A stretch of DNA of 64,000 nucleotides, taken from positions 14,186 through 78,185 of the forward strand of contig CAYZXS010000014.1 of NCBI GenBank assembly GCA_964482495.1, in the 5' to 3' direction. Both the position numbers and the translations under genes were made by a program. The notes beneath the pieces are model-generated. The model saw only the letters and a program-made list of their open reading frames with translations. It ran no database searches and was not told the DNA's origin. The DNA comes from J029 sp964482495. GTDB taxonomy: Bacteria; Planctomycetota; UBA1135. This document shows, one piece after another, positions 30,539 through 42,697 of the stretch (position 1 is the first letter of the stretch; every line of letters starts with the position of its first letter).

Positions 30539-32956
30539 CTAGCGCGGCGCCGCCCCGCCGACTTCCACCTCGGTCGCCCCAGCCCCGGCCGGAACCACCA
30601 CCTCCGGCCCGAGCGGTTCGCCGCCGGCGTCGACCGGCTGGAGACGGAAGCGACCACGGGGAGCGGCGTCCCAGTACGGCGAGCGGATCACCGGCGGAGC
30701 CGCCATGCCCGGGCTGGGCAGCACCCGGAAGCCCTGGAAGCGCTGCCGCCACGGGCAGTCCTCTGAGAAGGACAAGATCAGCTCGCGGCCGGGCTCGAGG
30801 GTGACCTCCACGCGGCATAGCTGGTCGGGCCGTAGCGGCGGCTGGAGGGCGGCGGCGGCGTGGCCGTCGGCCTCGATGACCAGCAGGTCGTAGGGGGCGA
30901 GCAGGGCCTCCTCGATCGCCGGCTCGCCGGGTTCCCCGGACAGCCAACGGACCCGCTCGCCGCCGCGGAAGGCGGCCACACCCCATTCCTCCAGCAGCCG
31001 GCCGTCCACGCCGCGGGCTTCGACCAGGTAGTAGTGGAGCGGCGGGCTCGGGATCCGCACGCCCTCGTCCCCGGCTCGAGCGACCACGGACGGCCCCGTG
31101 GTGTCCGCGGAGTCCTGGAGGGTCAGGCGATAGTCACCCGGAGCGAGGCCGGAGAAGGCGAAGGCGCCGGTCGAATCCAGCTTGTCGTAGGCGGTCTCGG
31201 CCTCCAGCGCCCCCAGCGGCTCGGCCAGGACCTTGAGGTCCTCCAAGCTCTCGGTCCAGCCCGGCGAAGGCGGCCAGAGCCGGCCGCTCAGGCTCGCCCC
31301 GGAGTCTCCGGGCGCTTCCAAGCGCAGCTCGACCAGGCGCTGCTCCCCCGGCGCCAGCGGCTCCGGCAGGCGACCGCGGCGGCCTTGACAGACCCAGCCG
31401 AGGCCACCGGGAGCAGGCGCGCGGACCCGGAGCTCGCCGTCGGCCGCGGTGAGCCACTGGCCGAGGCCGCCGCGCAGGCCCACCCGGCGAGCCTGGTCGA
31501 AGCTGTCGCGGGGCCCCTCCGACCCTACCCAGGCTCGCAGCTCCGCACCGGCCACGGGTCGCCCCGCGGCGTCGAGGACCCGGAAGAGGACCTCGGCCGT
31601 GCCCGCCCCGAGCTCCAGGGTCCAAGGCGCCTCCGGCATCTGGTAGCGCCGGATGTCGCCGAAGTGGATCGGGACGCCGCCCTCCGGCTCCACCACCAGC
31701 TCGGAGAGCATCGCGTGGCCCCCTCGGGGCCAGCGCAGGGCGGCCCAGCCCTGGGCGTCGGTGCGGTCCTGGTAGCGCCACGGACTCGCGTCCAGCGCCG
31801 GCCGGTCGAAGCCATGCTCGAGCTCGTCGGGCACGCAGGTCCAGTCCTCCTCGAGCCGCCAGCTCAACCGGGCCGCCGCGGGTTGGCCGCCGCGCAGCAC
31901 CTGAATGGGCAGCTCCTCGAGCGCGGTCATCGGCACCGGCTCGAAGCGGTCACTGGTCCCCAGCGCATAGGCGACCGCGGCGAGATGACCGGGCGCCTCG
32001 ACCAGCACCCCCGCCGGCCGCGCCGGCGCCGCGACGTCGATCCTGCCCCCCGCGCTGGGCAACGCGCCGCGCGGCGGCGGCGCGGCGAAGGACCAGCGGG
32101 CGTCCGCCGCGCCGCCCTCAGCCCAGGAGAAGCGCGCGCCCGCCAAGGGCTGGCCGCTCCCCTGGTCGACCGCCTGGAGCCGGATCCGCTCCGGCAGGGC
32201 AGCGCTCCGGAGGATCACCTCCTGACCTTCCCGGTCGATCCAGACCGTGGCCTCGACCGGCAGGCAGTCGGCGGCGGAGTCGATGCCGAACCAGCACTCG
32301 CCGAAGCTGGTGACGTGGATCACCGCCACGCCGTCGGCGTCGCTGAGGGCCTGGGCGAAGAACGGGCCTGCCTGGCGCCAGCCCTGCACGGGCACCCCGG
32401 CGAGGGGCCGGTTGCCGTCGCGGTCCAGGACGCGGACCCGGACCGCCAGGCCGCGCCTCAGCACGTAGTCGGCCCGGGCGAGGGGCTGGGCCGGCGCCAC
32501 CTCGGCGTGATCGCCGTAGGCAAGACCGTTCTCCGGGGAGATCTCGAGCACGGGCAGGTCCGCGGCCCGAGCCGCGGCCGCGGCCGCCGGCGGCGGCGGC
32601 AGGATCAGCCGGTAGCGGCCGTCGGGTCCGGTCCAGGCGCGGTGCTGCCGGCCGCCGCTCTCGGCCGAGAGCAGGACCCCGGCCACCGGCTCCCCGTCCC
32701 CCACCGTCACGAGGCCGTGCCAGCCGATCTCGCCAGCCTTCAGCGCTGGGGCCGGGGAGGCCTCGCTCCGCCGTTCCCTGGGGAGGGAGGACGCTCCGTC
32801 GGGAGCGGGCCGGAGCGCGCCGCCGCCCGCGGGCTCGATGGCTCCCGTCGAGGTCGCGTCGACGGGGCCGCGGGCCGCGTCCGGCTCCTCCTGGAAGAAC
32901 AGGACCAGGGCGGCCAGCAGCAGGACGAGGAGCAGGGTCGGCGCCAGGAGCTTCAT
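30539..32956 (-). CDS. large membrane-anchored/exported protein with carboxypeptidase-regulatory-like repeats
   Basis: About 805 residues from ATG 32956 (MKLLAPTLLLVLLLAALVLFF), an uncleaved-anchor-like or signal segment; ATG 32974 six codons earlier is equally possible, as neither has a Shine-Dalgarno sequence. After a low-complexity linker, beta-sandwich repeats of the carboxypeptidase-regulatory type recur: GLVTVGDGEPVAGVLLSAESGGR..WTGPDGRYRL, RVLDRDGNRPLAGVPVQGW, FRVLDAAGRPVAGAELRAWVGS and FAFSGLAPGDYRLTL. No catalytic motif is seen. Such planctomycete proteins are surface-exposed and uncharacterised. It is divergent from the riboswitch-controlled methionine genes. Confidence 0.7.
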   Translation of the reverse strand: MKLLAPTLLLVLLLAALVLFFQEEPDAARGPVDATSTGAIEPAGGGALRPAPDGASSLPRERRSEASPAPALKAGEIGWHGLVTVGDGEPVAGVLLSAESGGRQHRAWTGPDGRYRLILPPPPAAAAAARAADLPVLEISPENGLAYGDHAEVAPAQPLARADYVLRRGLAVRVRVLDRDGNRPLAGVPVQGWRQAGPFFAQALSDADGVAVIHVTSFGECWFGIDSAADCLPVEATVWIDREGQEVILRSAALPERIRLQAVDQGSGQPLAGARFSWAEGGAADARWSFAAPPPRGALPSAGGRIDVAAPARPAGVLVEAPGHLAAVAYALGTSDRFEPVPMTALEELPIQVLRGGQPAAARLSWRLEEDWTCVPDELEHGFDRPALDASPWRYQDRTDAQGWAALRWPRGGHAMLSELVVEPEGGVPIHFGDIRRYQMPEAPWTLELGAGTAEVLFRVLDAAGRPVAGAELRAWVGSEGPRDSFDQARRVGLRGGLGQWLTAADGELRVRAPAPGGLGWVCQGRRGRLPEPLAPGEQRLVELRLEAPGDSGASLSGRLWPPSPGWTESLEDLKVLAEPLGALEAETAYDKLDSTGAFAFSGLAPGDYRLTLQDSADTTGPSVVARAGDEGVRIPSPPLHYYLVEARGVDGRLLEEWGVAAFRGGERVRWLSGEPGEPAIEEALLAPYDLLVIEADGHAAAALQPPLRPDQLCRVEVTLEPGRELILSFSEDCPWRQRFQGFRVLPSPGMAAPPVIRSPYWDAAPRGRFRLQPVDAGGEPLGPEVVVPAGAGATEVEVGGAAPR

Positions 32957-33061
32957 CGATGCGCGAGATTCCATCCCGGTAGACCGGGGCCGTCGAACGG
33001 TAACGACGCGACGGACGAGGCCGGTCCCCGAATGCTGCTGGAAGCGCCGTCGAATCCCCCC

Positions 33062-33067
33062 TATGCT
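33062..33067 (+). promoter_or_regulatory. -10-like TATGCT of the methionine operon
   Basis: TATGCT ends 8 nt before the first base of the riboswitch P1 stem at 33076, so transcription would begin right at the aptamer. No -35 is recognised. Confidence 0.45.
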
Positions 33068-33075
33068 GTCTCCAC

Positions 33076-33182
33076 CCATGAAGACGGGCGGAGGGACAGG
33101 CCCTGCGATGCCCGGCCAACCCGATCCGGCGGCAACCGGAACGAAGGTGGCAAGTCCTGAGCGGTGCTCCGTTCGAACATGG
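33076..33182 (+). promoter_or_regulatory. SAM-I (S-box) riboswitch aptamer
   Basis: P1 is formed by CCATG (33076-33080) and CATGG (33178-33182). After ATGAAGA comes the S-box core GGAGGGACAGGCCC, then GATGCCCGGCCAACC, a P3 hairpin CCGG-CGGCAA-CCGG, and the AAGGTGGCAAGTCC segment that corresponds to GGUGCUAAUUCC in SAM-I RNAs. A short GAGC/GCTC hairpin fits P4. It sits directly upstream of an HMT/MTHFR gene; Bacillus yitJ is a classic S-box gene. Binding of S-adenosylmethionine should lower expression. Confidence 0.88.
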
Positions 33183-33223
33183 TGAACAGGCCTGTCCCTC
33201 CGTCACCGGGAGCAGAGACGGCC
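33183..33223 (+). promoter_or_regulatory. translational expression platform of the SAM-I riboswitch
   Basis: GGCCTGTCCCTCCG (33189-33202) is perfectly complementary to the aptamer strand CGGAGGGACAGGCC (33089-33102). Its CTCC can instead pair with the Shine-Dalgarno GGGAG (33208-33212) across a 6-8 nt loop. With SAM, the aptamer holds its own strand, CTCC masks the ribosome site and translation falls; without SAM, the 14-nt pairing frees the site. No T tract follows, so control is translational. Confidence 0.7.
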
Positions 33224-35091
33224 ATGAACACCCGCCACGATTCGGAACCCCTCCGCAAGCGCCTCCGCCACCACGTGCTGGTGCTCGACGGGGCGATGGG
33301 GACCTCGCTCAACGAGCGCGGCCTGTCCTTCCAGGACTGCTTCGAAGCCGCCAACTTGGACCGGCCGGACTGGGTCCGCGAGATCCACGCCGCCTTCCTC
33401 GACGCCGGCGCCCAGGGCGTCCAGACCAACAGCTTCGGCGCCAACCGCTACAAGCTAGACCAGTTCCACCGCGAGCAGGAGCTCGAGGCGATGCTGGAGG
33501 CGGCGGGCAATCTGGCGCGCGAGGCGGCCGAGGGCCGCGGCTTCGTGCTCGGCGCCATCGGGCCGCTGGGGCCGCAGATCGAGCCGCTGGGCCGGATCTC
33601 GAAGATGGAGGCGCGGATCGCCTTCCAGGAGGTGGCGGCGCGCCTGGAGCCGCTGGTCGACGGCTTCAGCCTCGAGACCTTCTCCAACGTCGAGGAGGCG
33701 GTCGAGTGCCTGAACGGCATCCGCGCCGTCAGCGACAAGCCGGTGCTCGCGCACATCACCGTGGTCAACTCCGGCCGCACCCTGCTCGGCACCACGGTCG
33801 AGAACGCCGCCCAGCAGCTCGAGGCCGCCGGCGCCGACGCCCTGGGCTTGAACTGCTCGACTGGGCCGCGGGCGGTGCTCGAGGGCGCCTTGCGCATGGC
33901 CCAGGTCACCGAGCTGCCGCTGTCGGCCCGCCCCAACGCCGGCATGCCGCGCGAGATCGACGGCCGGGTCTTCTTCGAGTCCAGCTCGGACTACTTCGCC
34001 CGCTTCGCCCGCCGCTTCCTCCAGGCCGGCGGCCGCATCGTCGGCGGCTGCTGCGGCACCACCCCGGAGCACGTCCGCTCGCTCGCGAGCGCCGCGCGCG
34101 CCTTCCAGGCCAGCGGCGTGACGGCGCCGCCGCCGGCCCAGGCGCGGCCGCGGGCCGAGGTCGTGGCCGAGCGGCCGCTGCGGCCGCTGCCGCTGGAGCA
34201 GCGCTCCGAGCTCGGTCGACGGCTGCGGGCCGGGGAGCGCCCGATCAGCGTCGAGCTGCTGCCGCCGCACACCCCAGTCATGGACCGGGTGATCGAGGCC
34301 GGGAAGGCGGTGAAGGCCGCCGGCGCCACCTGCATCAACCTGCCGGACGGGCCGCGGGCCTCGGCGCGGCTGTCGAACACCGCCGCCGCGGTGATCCTCG
34401 AGCGCGAGGTCGGCATCGAGACCCTGGTCCACTACTGCTGCCGCGACCGCAACCTGCTGGGCATGCAGTCCGACCTGATGGGCGCCGAGGCCCTCGGCCT
34501 GCGCAACCTGCTGGTGATCACGGGCGACCCGCCCTACAAGGGCAACTACCCGGACGTGACGGCGGTCTTCGACGTCGACTCGATCGGGCTGTGCAACGTC
34601 ATCGACCACCTGAACCACGGCCTCGACCTCGGCGGCAACGCCATGAAGGCCCAGACCCACTTCTGCTTCGGCGCCGCCTTCAACCACACCGCGGTGGACA
34701 TGGAGCGCGAGCTCTCCCGCTTCCGCTGGAAGACCCTGGCCGGGGTGGGCTTCTTCATCACCCAACCGGTCTTCGACGCCGACGCCCTCGAGCAGGCGCT
34801 GGAGCAGCTGCCCGACGGCCACCCGCCGGTGCTGGCCGGCTTGTGGCCGCTGCGCAGCCTGCGCAACGCCGAATTCCTCGCCAGCGAGGTGCCCGGCGTG
34901 GTGGTGCCGGACCCCGTCCTCGAGCGCATGCGCCGCGCCGAGGAGGCGGGCGACGCCGCGGCCGAGGGCGTCGCCATCGCCGCCGAGACCGTCGAGCGCA
35001 TCGGGGCGATGGTCCAGGGCTACCAGATCTCCGCCCCCTTCAACAAGGTCGAGCCCGCCATCGAGGTCATCGAGGCGGTGCACCAGCTGGC

Positions 35092-35095
<4 letters not shown>
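33224..35095 (+). CDS. yitJ: bifunctional homocysteine S-methyltransferase / methylenetetrahydrofolate reductase
   Basis: 623 residues from ATG 33224, the start served by the riboswitch. Domain 1 (about 1-300) is a homocysteine methyltransferase with VLDGAMGTSL and the zinc ligands C211 (GLNC), C276 and C277 (GGCCGTTPEH). Domain 2 (about 325-615) is MTHFR: SVELLPPHTP, HYCCRDRN, LLVITGDPP and FFITQPVFD. As in YitJ, one chain makes 5-methyl-THF and may pass the methyl group to homocysteine. The stop overlaps the metH start as ATGA, so the two are coupled and share riboswitch control. Here domain 1 is redundant with MetH's first domain. Confidence 0.93.
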
Positions 35096-38786
<3,691 letters not shown>

Positions 38787-38805
<19 letters not shown>

Positions 38806-40301
38806 ATGCCGTAGGCCTGCTCGGTCACGCCGCGGATCGCGCGCAGGAAGGGCTGCGCCGTGAGGTGCGCGCCCGTCACCCGCTCGACCAGCTCCATCGC
38901 CGGCCAGCGCGAGCCGGCGTCGTGCACCTTCTCGCGCAGCCAACCGCGCAGCGGCCCGAACTCCCCGCGGGCGAAGTCCGGCTCCTGGTCGCCGAGCTCC
39001 CCGGTCGCGGTCTCGTAGAGCTGGGCGCAGATCAGGTTGCCGAGGGTGTAGGTCGGGAAGTAGCCGAAGGCCCCCATCGCCCAGTGGATGTCCTGGAGCA
39101 CGCCCTCGGCGGGATCCGACGGCCGGATGCCGAGCAGCTCCTGATAAGCGTCGTCCCAGGCCTGCGGCAGCTCGTCGATGTCGATCTCGCCGGCGAACAG
39201 CCGCCGCTCGATCTCGAAGCGCACGGCGATGTGCAGGTTGTAGGTGCCCTCGTCGGCCTCGACCCGGATGAAGCTCGGCTTGACCGTGTGCAGCGCCGGC
39301 CACAAGGCGTCGACGCTGCGGCCGGCGGCGTCGGGGAAGTGGCGCTCGAAGCGCGGCATGGCCCACTGCCAGAAGGCGCGCGAGCGGCCGACCACGTTCT
39401 CCCACAGCCGCGACTGCGACTCGTGGACGCCGAGCGACACGGCGCCGCCGAGCGGCGTGCCCTGCCAGCGCGCCGGCAGGCCCTGCTCGTAGAGGCCGTG
39501 CCCGGCCTCGTGCATGATGCCGAACAGCGCCGGCCGGAAGTCGTCCTCTTGCAGGCGCCAGGTGATGCGCACGTCCTGCAGGTCGAAGGTGGTGCAGAAG
39601 GGGTGGGTAGTCTTGTCGAGGCGGCCGGCCTCGAAGTCGAAGCCCATGGCCTCGGCCACCTCGACCCCGAAGGCGCGCTGGGCGGCCTCGGGGAACTGGC
39701 CCTTCGCGGGCGCCTCGTCGATCACCACGCCGCTGTCGGCGACCGCCTGGATCAAGGGCGCGAGCTGCTCGCGGAGCTCGGCGAAGACCGGCGCCAGCTG
39801 CGCCTCGGTGGCGCCGGGCTCGTACTCGTCCATGAGCACGTCGTAGGCCGGACGGCTGCCGTCGATCGCGGCCGCCTGCTCCTTGCGCAGCGCCACCGAG
39901 CGCTCGAGGTGGTCGCGGAACAACGAGTAGTCGGAGGCCTCGCGCGCGGCCTGCCAAGCGGCCAGGCCGGCGCTGTTGGCCTCGGCGATGGCCTTCGTCA
40001 GCGCCGCCGGCACCCGGGCGGCGCGGTCGTAGCGGCGGCGCGCCTCGCGGGCGAGGGCCTCGAGGTCGCCGCCCGGATCGGCTTCGGCCTCGCAGTCCTC
40101 GATCGCCTCGCGCAGGGCCGGCGCGGTGATCTTCTCATGCCAGATGCCGGCCAGCGTGGCGAGCTGGCGGCCGCGACCGGCCTGGCCCAGCGGCGGCAGG
40201 TAGGTCTCCTGGTCCCACTGCAACACGGCGCTGGCGGAGTTCAGGTCGGAGATCTCTCCCCACAGGGCGGTCAGTCGCTGCTGGGCTTCGCTGGAGCTCA
40301 T
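38787..40301 (-). CDS. M32-family carboxypeptidase (Taq type)
   Basis: 504 residues, standard for the family, from ATG 40301. The zinc motif is H264-E265-A-G-H268 (IMHEAGHGLYEQG), followed by GVHESQSRLWEN, which supplies the third ligand Glu. Also present are HPFCTTF, RITWR, IRVEADEGTYNLH and GYFPTYTLGNL, all hallmarks of M32. It removes C-terminal residues from peptides in the cytoplasm. A TACAAT (40310-40315) lies 8 nt before the ATG, consistent with a leaderless message. It converges on metH with overlapping 3' ends. Confidence 0.95.
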
Positions 40302-40309
40302 AGCGCCGG

Positions 40310-40315
40310 ATTGTA
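40310..40315 (-). promoter_or_regulatory. -10-like TACAAT before the M32 gene
   Basis: TACAAT (5 of 6 to consensus) is 8 nt upstream of ATG 40301. It is one of the clearest cases of the short spacing seen across the window. Confidence 0.45.
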
Positions 40316-40339
40316 GGCCCGCCCGGCGCCGACGACCGC

Positions 40340-41692
40340 TCAGCGCAAGGCGCGATCGACCGTGTCCGGCAGCTCGCCGAAGCCGTGGCCAGCCTCGGCG
40401 GGTCCGTACCACCAAGCGATCGTCGCCAGGTCCACCGGCTGCTCGCCGAGCTGCAACGGCAGCTCGAAGACGAGCGAGTCCTCGAAGACGTCGCCGCCGC
40501 CCGGCATCAGGCGATCGAAGGAGGTCCAGCCGTTCCCCTGCCCGACCCCCTGGAAGGCGGTCCGGCCGGGCGTTAGCGGCCCGGCGGCGAGACCGAAGTA
40601 GCCGCTCGGGTCCACCGCCCCGGTGTAGCCCTCCCCCTTCAGCGCCACGCCGGCGCCGAGCAGGCGGCCGGGGCCGTCGGCCTCGAGCAGGCGGCAGCGG
40701 AAGTCGCCTTGGGCCCCGGCCACGCGGTTCCAGGCGGCGTGCAGCCGCCACGGGCCGGGCTCGGCCTCAGACCAGTAGAGGTAGAGGCGGCACAGCGGCA
40801 CCTCGAAAGACTCGTTGAGGACCACGAGCTTGATGCCGTCGGAGAAGGGCATCGGCAGGAAGGACTCCAAGATCAGGCCGTCCTTCGGGTCGTAGGTGGC
40901 CCGCAGCAGGTGGGAGCTGCCCGCCGGCAAGGCGGAGCTGGCGCCGAAGAAATCGCCCAGCGGCACGTCGACCTGGGTGGCCTTGTCGGCCGAGATGCGC
41001 AGCCTCAGGCCGCGGAAGAGCTGCTCCAGATCCAGGTCGGCGGCGTTGGTGACCTGGAGGCGAACGCCGTGCACGGTGCCGGCGCGGCGAATGGTGGAGC
41101 TGATCCGGCTGTTGGTTCGGATCCGGCCCATGGTGGTGGTCCGCTGCCGCGGCTGGAGCAGGAACTCGCCGCGCTCGATCATGTCCGAGGCCAGGCCGTA
41201 GGCCTCCCCCTGGCGCTGCCAGTAGCCGCCGTCGGGAAGCTCGAGGCCGTCGGCGCTGCTCCGCAGCTCGACCTCGATCCGGTAATCGAGCCCGGCGGCC
41301 GAGGCCGTGACCCGGCCCCCGGCCGGGACCGGCACCGGGAGCAGGGAGTCGAAGGCGCCGCCGGGGCGCCGGACCAGCTGGCCGGCGAAGGGCGCGCCGG
41401 CCGCCGCCGGGTCGAGCACCAGGGCGGGTTCGTTCGCGCCGCCGAAGTGGAAGGCGAGGGTCCCCTCCGCCCGCGGCAGCCAGATCCGCCGCACCACCGC
41501 CGGCCCGTCCAGTCGCAGCAGCTCGGCTCCGGGAGCGGTCGTCCGGCCCTGGAAGACCCGGAGGGCGGCGCCGGCCGGGGCGGGCTGACTGAGGACCGAG
41601 AAGTCGGTGAGGGGCTCCAGCACCTCGCTCGGCTGGGCGGCGCCGGCGGGGTCCTGGGGCAACAGGGCGAGGAGGAGGGCGGTGAGCTGCAT
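40340..41692 (-). CDS. exported DUF2961-family protein
   Basis: 450 residues with a short signal (MQLTALLLALLPQDPAGA). The body fits DUF2961: GPAVVRRIWLPRAEGTL, FAGQLVRRPGGAFDSLLPVPV near the start, then LPMPFSDGIKLVVLNESFEVPLCRLYLYW and GDFRCRLLEADGPGRLLGAGVALKGEG. DUF2961 proteins have a jelly-roll fold and some are glycoside hydrolases (alpha-fructan or arabinan-type activities have been described); which applies here is unknown. The M32 gene follows after 38 bp on the same strand but probably has its own promoter. Confidence 0.8.
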   Translation of the reverse strand: MQLTALLLALLPQDPAGAAQPSEVLEPLTDFSVLSQPAPAGAALRVFQGRTTAPGAELLRLDGPAVVRRIWLPRAEGTLAFHFGGANEPALVLDPAAAGAPFAGQLVRRPGGAFDSLLPVPVPAGGRVTASAAGLDYRIEVELRSSADGLELPDGGYWQRQGEAYGLASDMIERGEFLLQPRQRTTTMGRIRTNSRISSTIRRAGTVHGVRLQVTNAADLDLEQLFRGLRLRISADKATQVDVPLGDFFGASSALPAGSSHLLRATYDPKDGLILESFLPMPFSDGIKLVVLNESFEVPLCRLYLYWSEAEPGPWRLHAAWNRVAGAQGDFRCRLLEADGPGRLLGAGVALKGEGYTGAVDPSGYFGLAAGPLTPGRTAFQGVGQGNGWTSFDRLMPGGGDVFEDSLVFELPLQLGEQPVDLATIAWWYGPAEAGHGFGELPDTVDRALR

Positions 41693-41722
41693 CGCGGCGG
41701 GGCGGCCGACGGCCGCCTTCGA

Positions 41723-42325
41723 TCATCGTTTGGAACGGACGGTCCGCTTGGGCTTTCGCTTGGGCTTGGCCGCCTTCTTCTTGGTGGTCTTGCGGGAAGT
41801 TTTGGCCGCCTTGGCGGGCTTGCGGGTGTTCCCGCCGGCCGCTCCCGGCTTCCGCCCCGGCTTCTTGCGGCCGCTGCTCAGCCCCACGGCCTCCAGGCGC
41901 TCGGCCAGGGCCTTCTTGTCCAGCGCGCGCAGCTCGGCGATGCCGTGGAGCTGCTTGCTGCGGGGGTTCGAGCGCCCCTTCTCCCAGGACCAGACCGTGT
42001 TCAGGCCCACCCCGAGCAGCTTCGCCAGGGCGGCCTGGGACAGGTCGTGGCGCTTGCGGAGCACCGCGATCGTGTCCTTGCGCCAGCGGATCGGCGCCGG
42101 GCCGCCGGCCGGGGCCTCGGGAGCGGACGGAGCGGCGCCGGCGGCGGCGACCGCCTTGCGCAGGGCGCGGAGCTCCTTCTCCTGCTCGGCGACCTGCTTG
42201 CGCAGGGCGGCGACCCGCTGGCGCTCGCGGCGGAAGCCCTTCTGCAGCTCGGCGGTCAGTGCCCGGGCTTCGCTTCGGGCGAGGCGCCGGATCTCAGTCT
42301 TCAGGACGGTTGCGAGGTTTGCCAT
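41723..42325 (-). CDS. XRE-type HTH protein with histone-H1-like basic tail
   Basis: 200 residues from ATG 42325. An N-terminal helical part (MANLATVLKTEIRRLARSEARAL, then a coiled coil to about 65) is followed by a linker and an XRE-type helix-turn-helix (LRKRHDLSQAALAKLLGVGLNTVWSWEKGRSNPR, about 90-125). The last 50 residues are Lys/Arg/Pro/Ala-rich (KKPGRKPG, KTTKKKAAKPKRKPKR), like the H1/HU-type tails seen in some bacteria. The protein should bind DNA both specifically and by charge, as a regulator or nucleoid protein. I do not know a named member. Upstream lies the aconitase-family remnant. Confidence 0.75.
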   Translation of the reverse strand: MANLATVLKTEIRRLARSEARALTAELQKGFRRERQRVAALRKQVAEQEKELRALRKAVAAAGAAPSAPEAPAGGPAPIRWRKDTIAVLRKRHDLSQAALAKLLGVGLNTVWSWEKGRSNPRSKQLHGIAELRALDKKALAERLEAVGLSSGRKKPGRKPGAAGGNTRKPAKAAKTSRKTTKKKAAKPKRKPKRTVRSKR

Positions 42326-42697
42326 TCGCTCATGTTTCTCCACACCAGGGGGGACGGCTCCCCGGTGAGAGGCAGAGGCTACCACAGGTGGGAAGAAAAC
42401 CGGGAAGGAAAGGCGCCGGCGGAGGCGCCGGGAGCGCTGGTAGAGAACACGTCGATACCACAGAACCTCGTCGAGAAGATCGTCCAGGCCGACTCCGTCG
42501 GCCTGGAAGCTGGTGTTGAGGTCCGCTCCGGGGATTCCGTCACGGTCCGCCCGCGCCACGTCATGACCCATGACAACAGGGCGGCGGTGATGCAGGATTC
42601 CAACGGGTTGGGCGCCGACAAGATGGCCGCCCCCCTCCGAATAGCGAGCGCCGCCCCGGCCTCGGCCGGAACGGCGCCGCCTCCAAGAGGAAGATGA
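42326..42697. other. 372-bp gap containing a gene remnant
   Basis: The gap between the HTH gene and the lipoprotein gene carries no intact gene. Its plus-strand frame at 42440-42660 encodes a recognisable aconitase-family fragment, listed separately. The part next to the HTH gene (42326-42430) is probably that gene's leader and holds GGAGA about 11 nt before its ATG. Confidence 0.6.
42440..42660 (+). pseudogene. remnant of an aconitase/3-isopropylmalate-dehydratase large-subunit gene (N-terminus only)
   Basis: The plus-strand frame reads ...IPQNLVEKIVQADSVG, EVRSGDSVTVRPRHVMTHDN and RAAVMQ, then NGLGADKMAAPLRI. This follows the opening of aconitase-superfamily large subunits (NLVEKI, GD-V-V-P--VMTHDN, AAV, IGA--I-P) over about 70 codons. 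No start codon suits it, and after about 42660 the similarity stops; the catalytic iron-sulfur ligands and the remaining 80-90% of the gene are missing. It is therefore a decayed fragment left by a deletion. The flanking genes, both on the minus strand, are intact. Confidence 0.6.

Noticed and set aside
33189..33216. An intrinsic terminator after the SAM-I aptamer
   Set aside because: No T tract follows the possible stems; the pairing that fits masks the ribosome-binding site instead.
42326..42571. An N-terminally longer form of the HTH protein starting at 42571
   Set aside because: The added 82 residues are out of character, run antisense to the aconitase-like remnant, and precede the natural family-like start MANLATVLKTEI at 42325.
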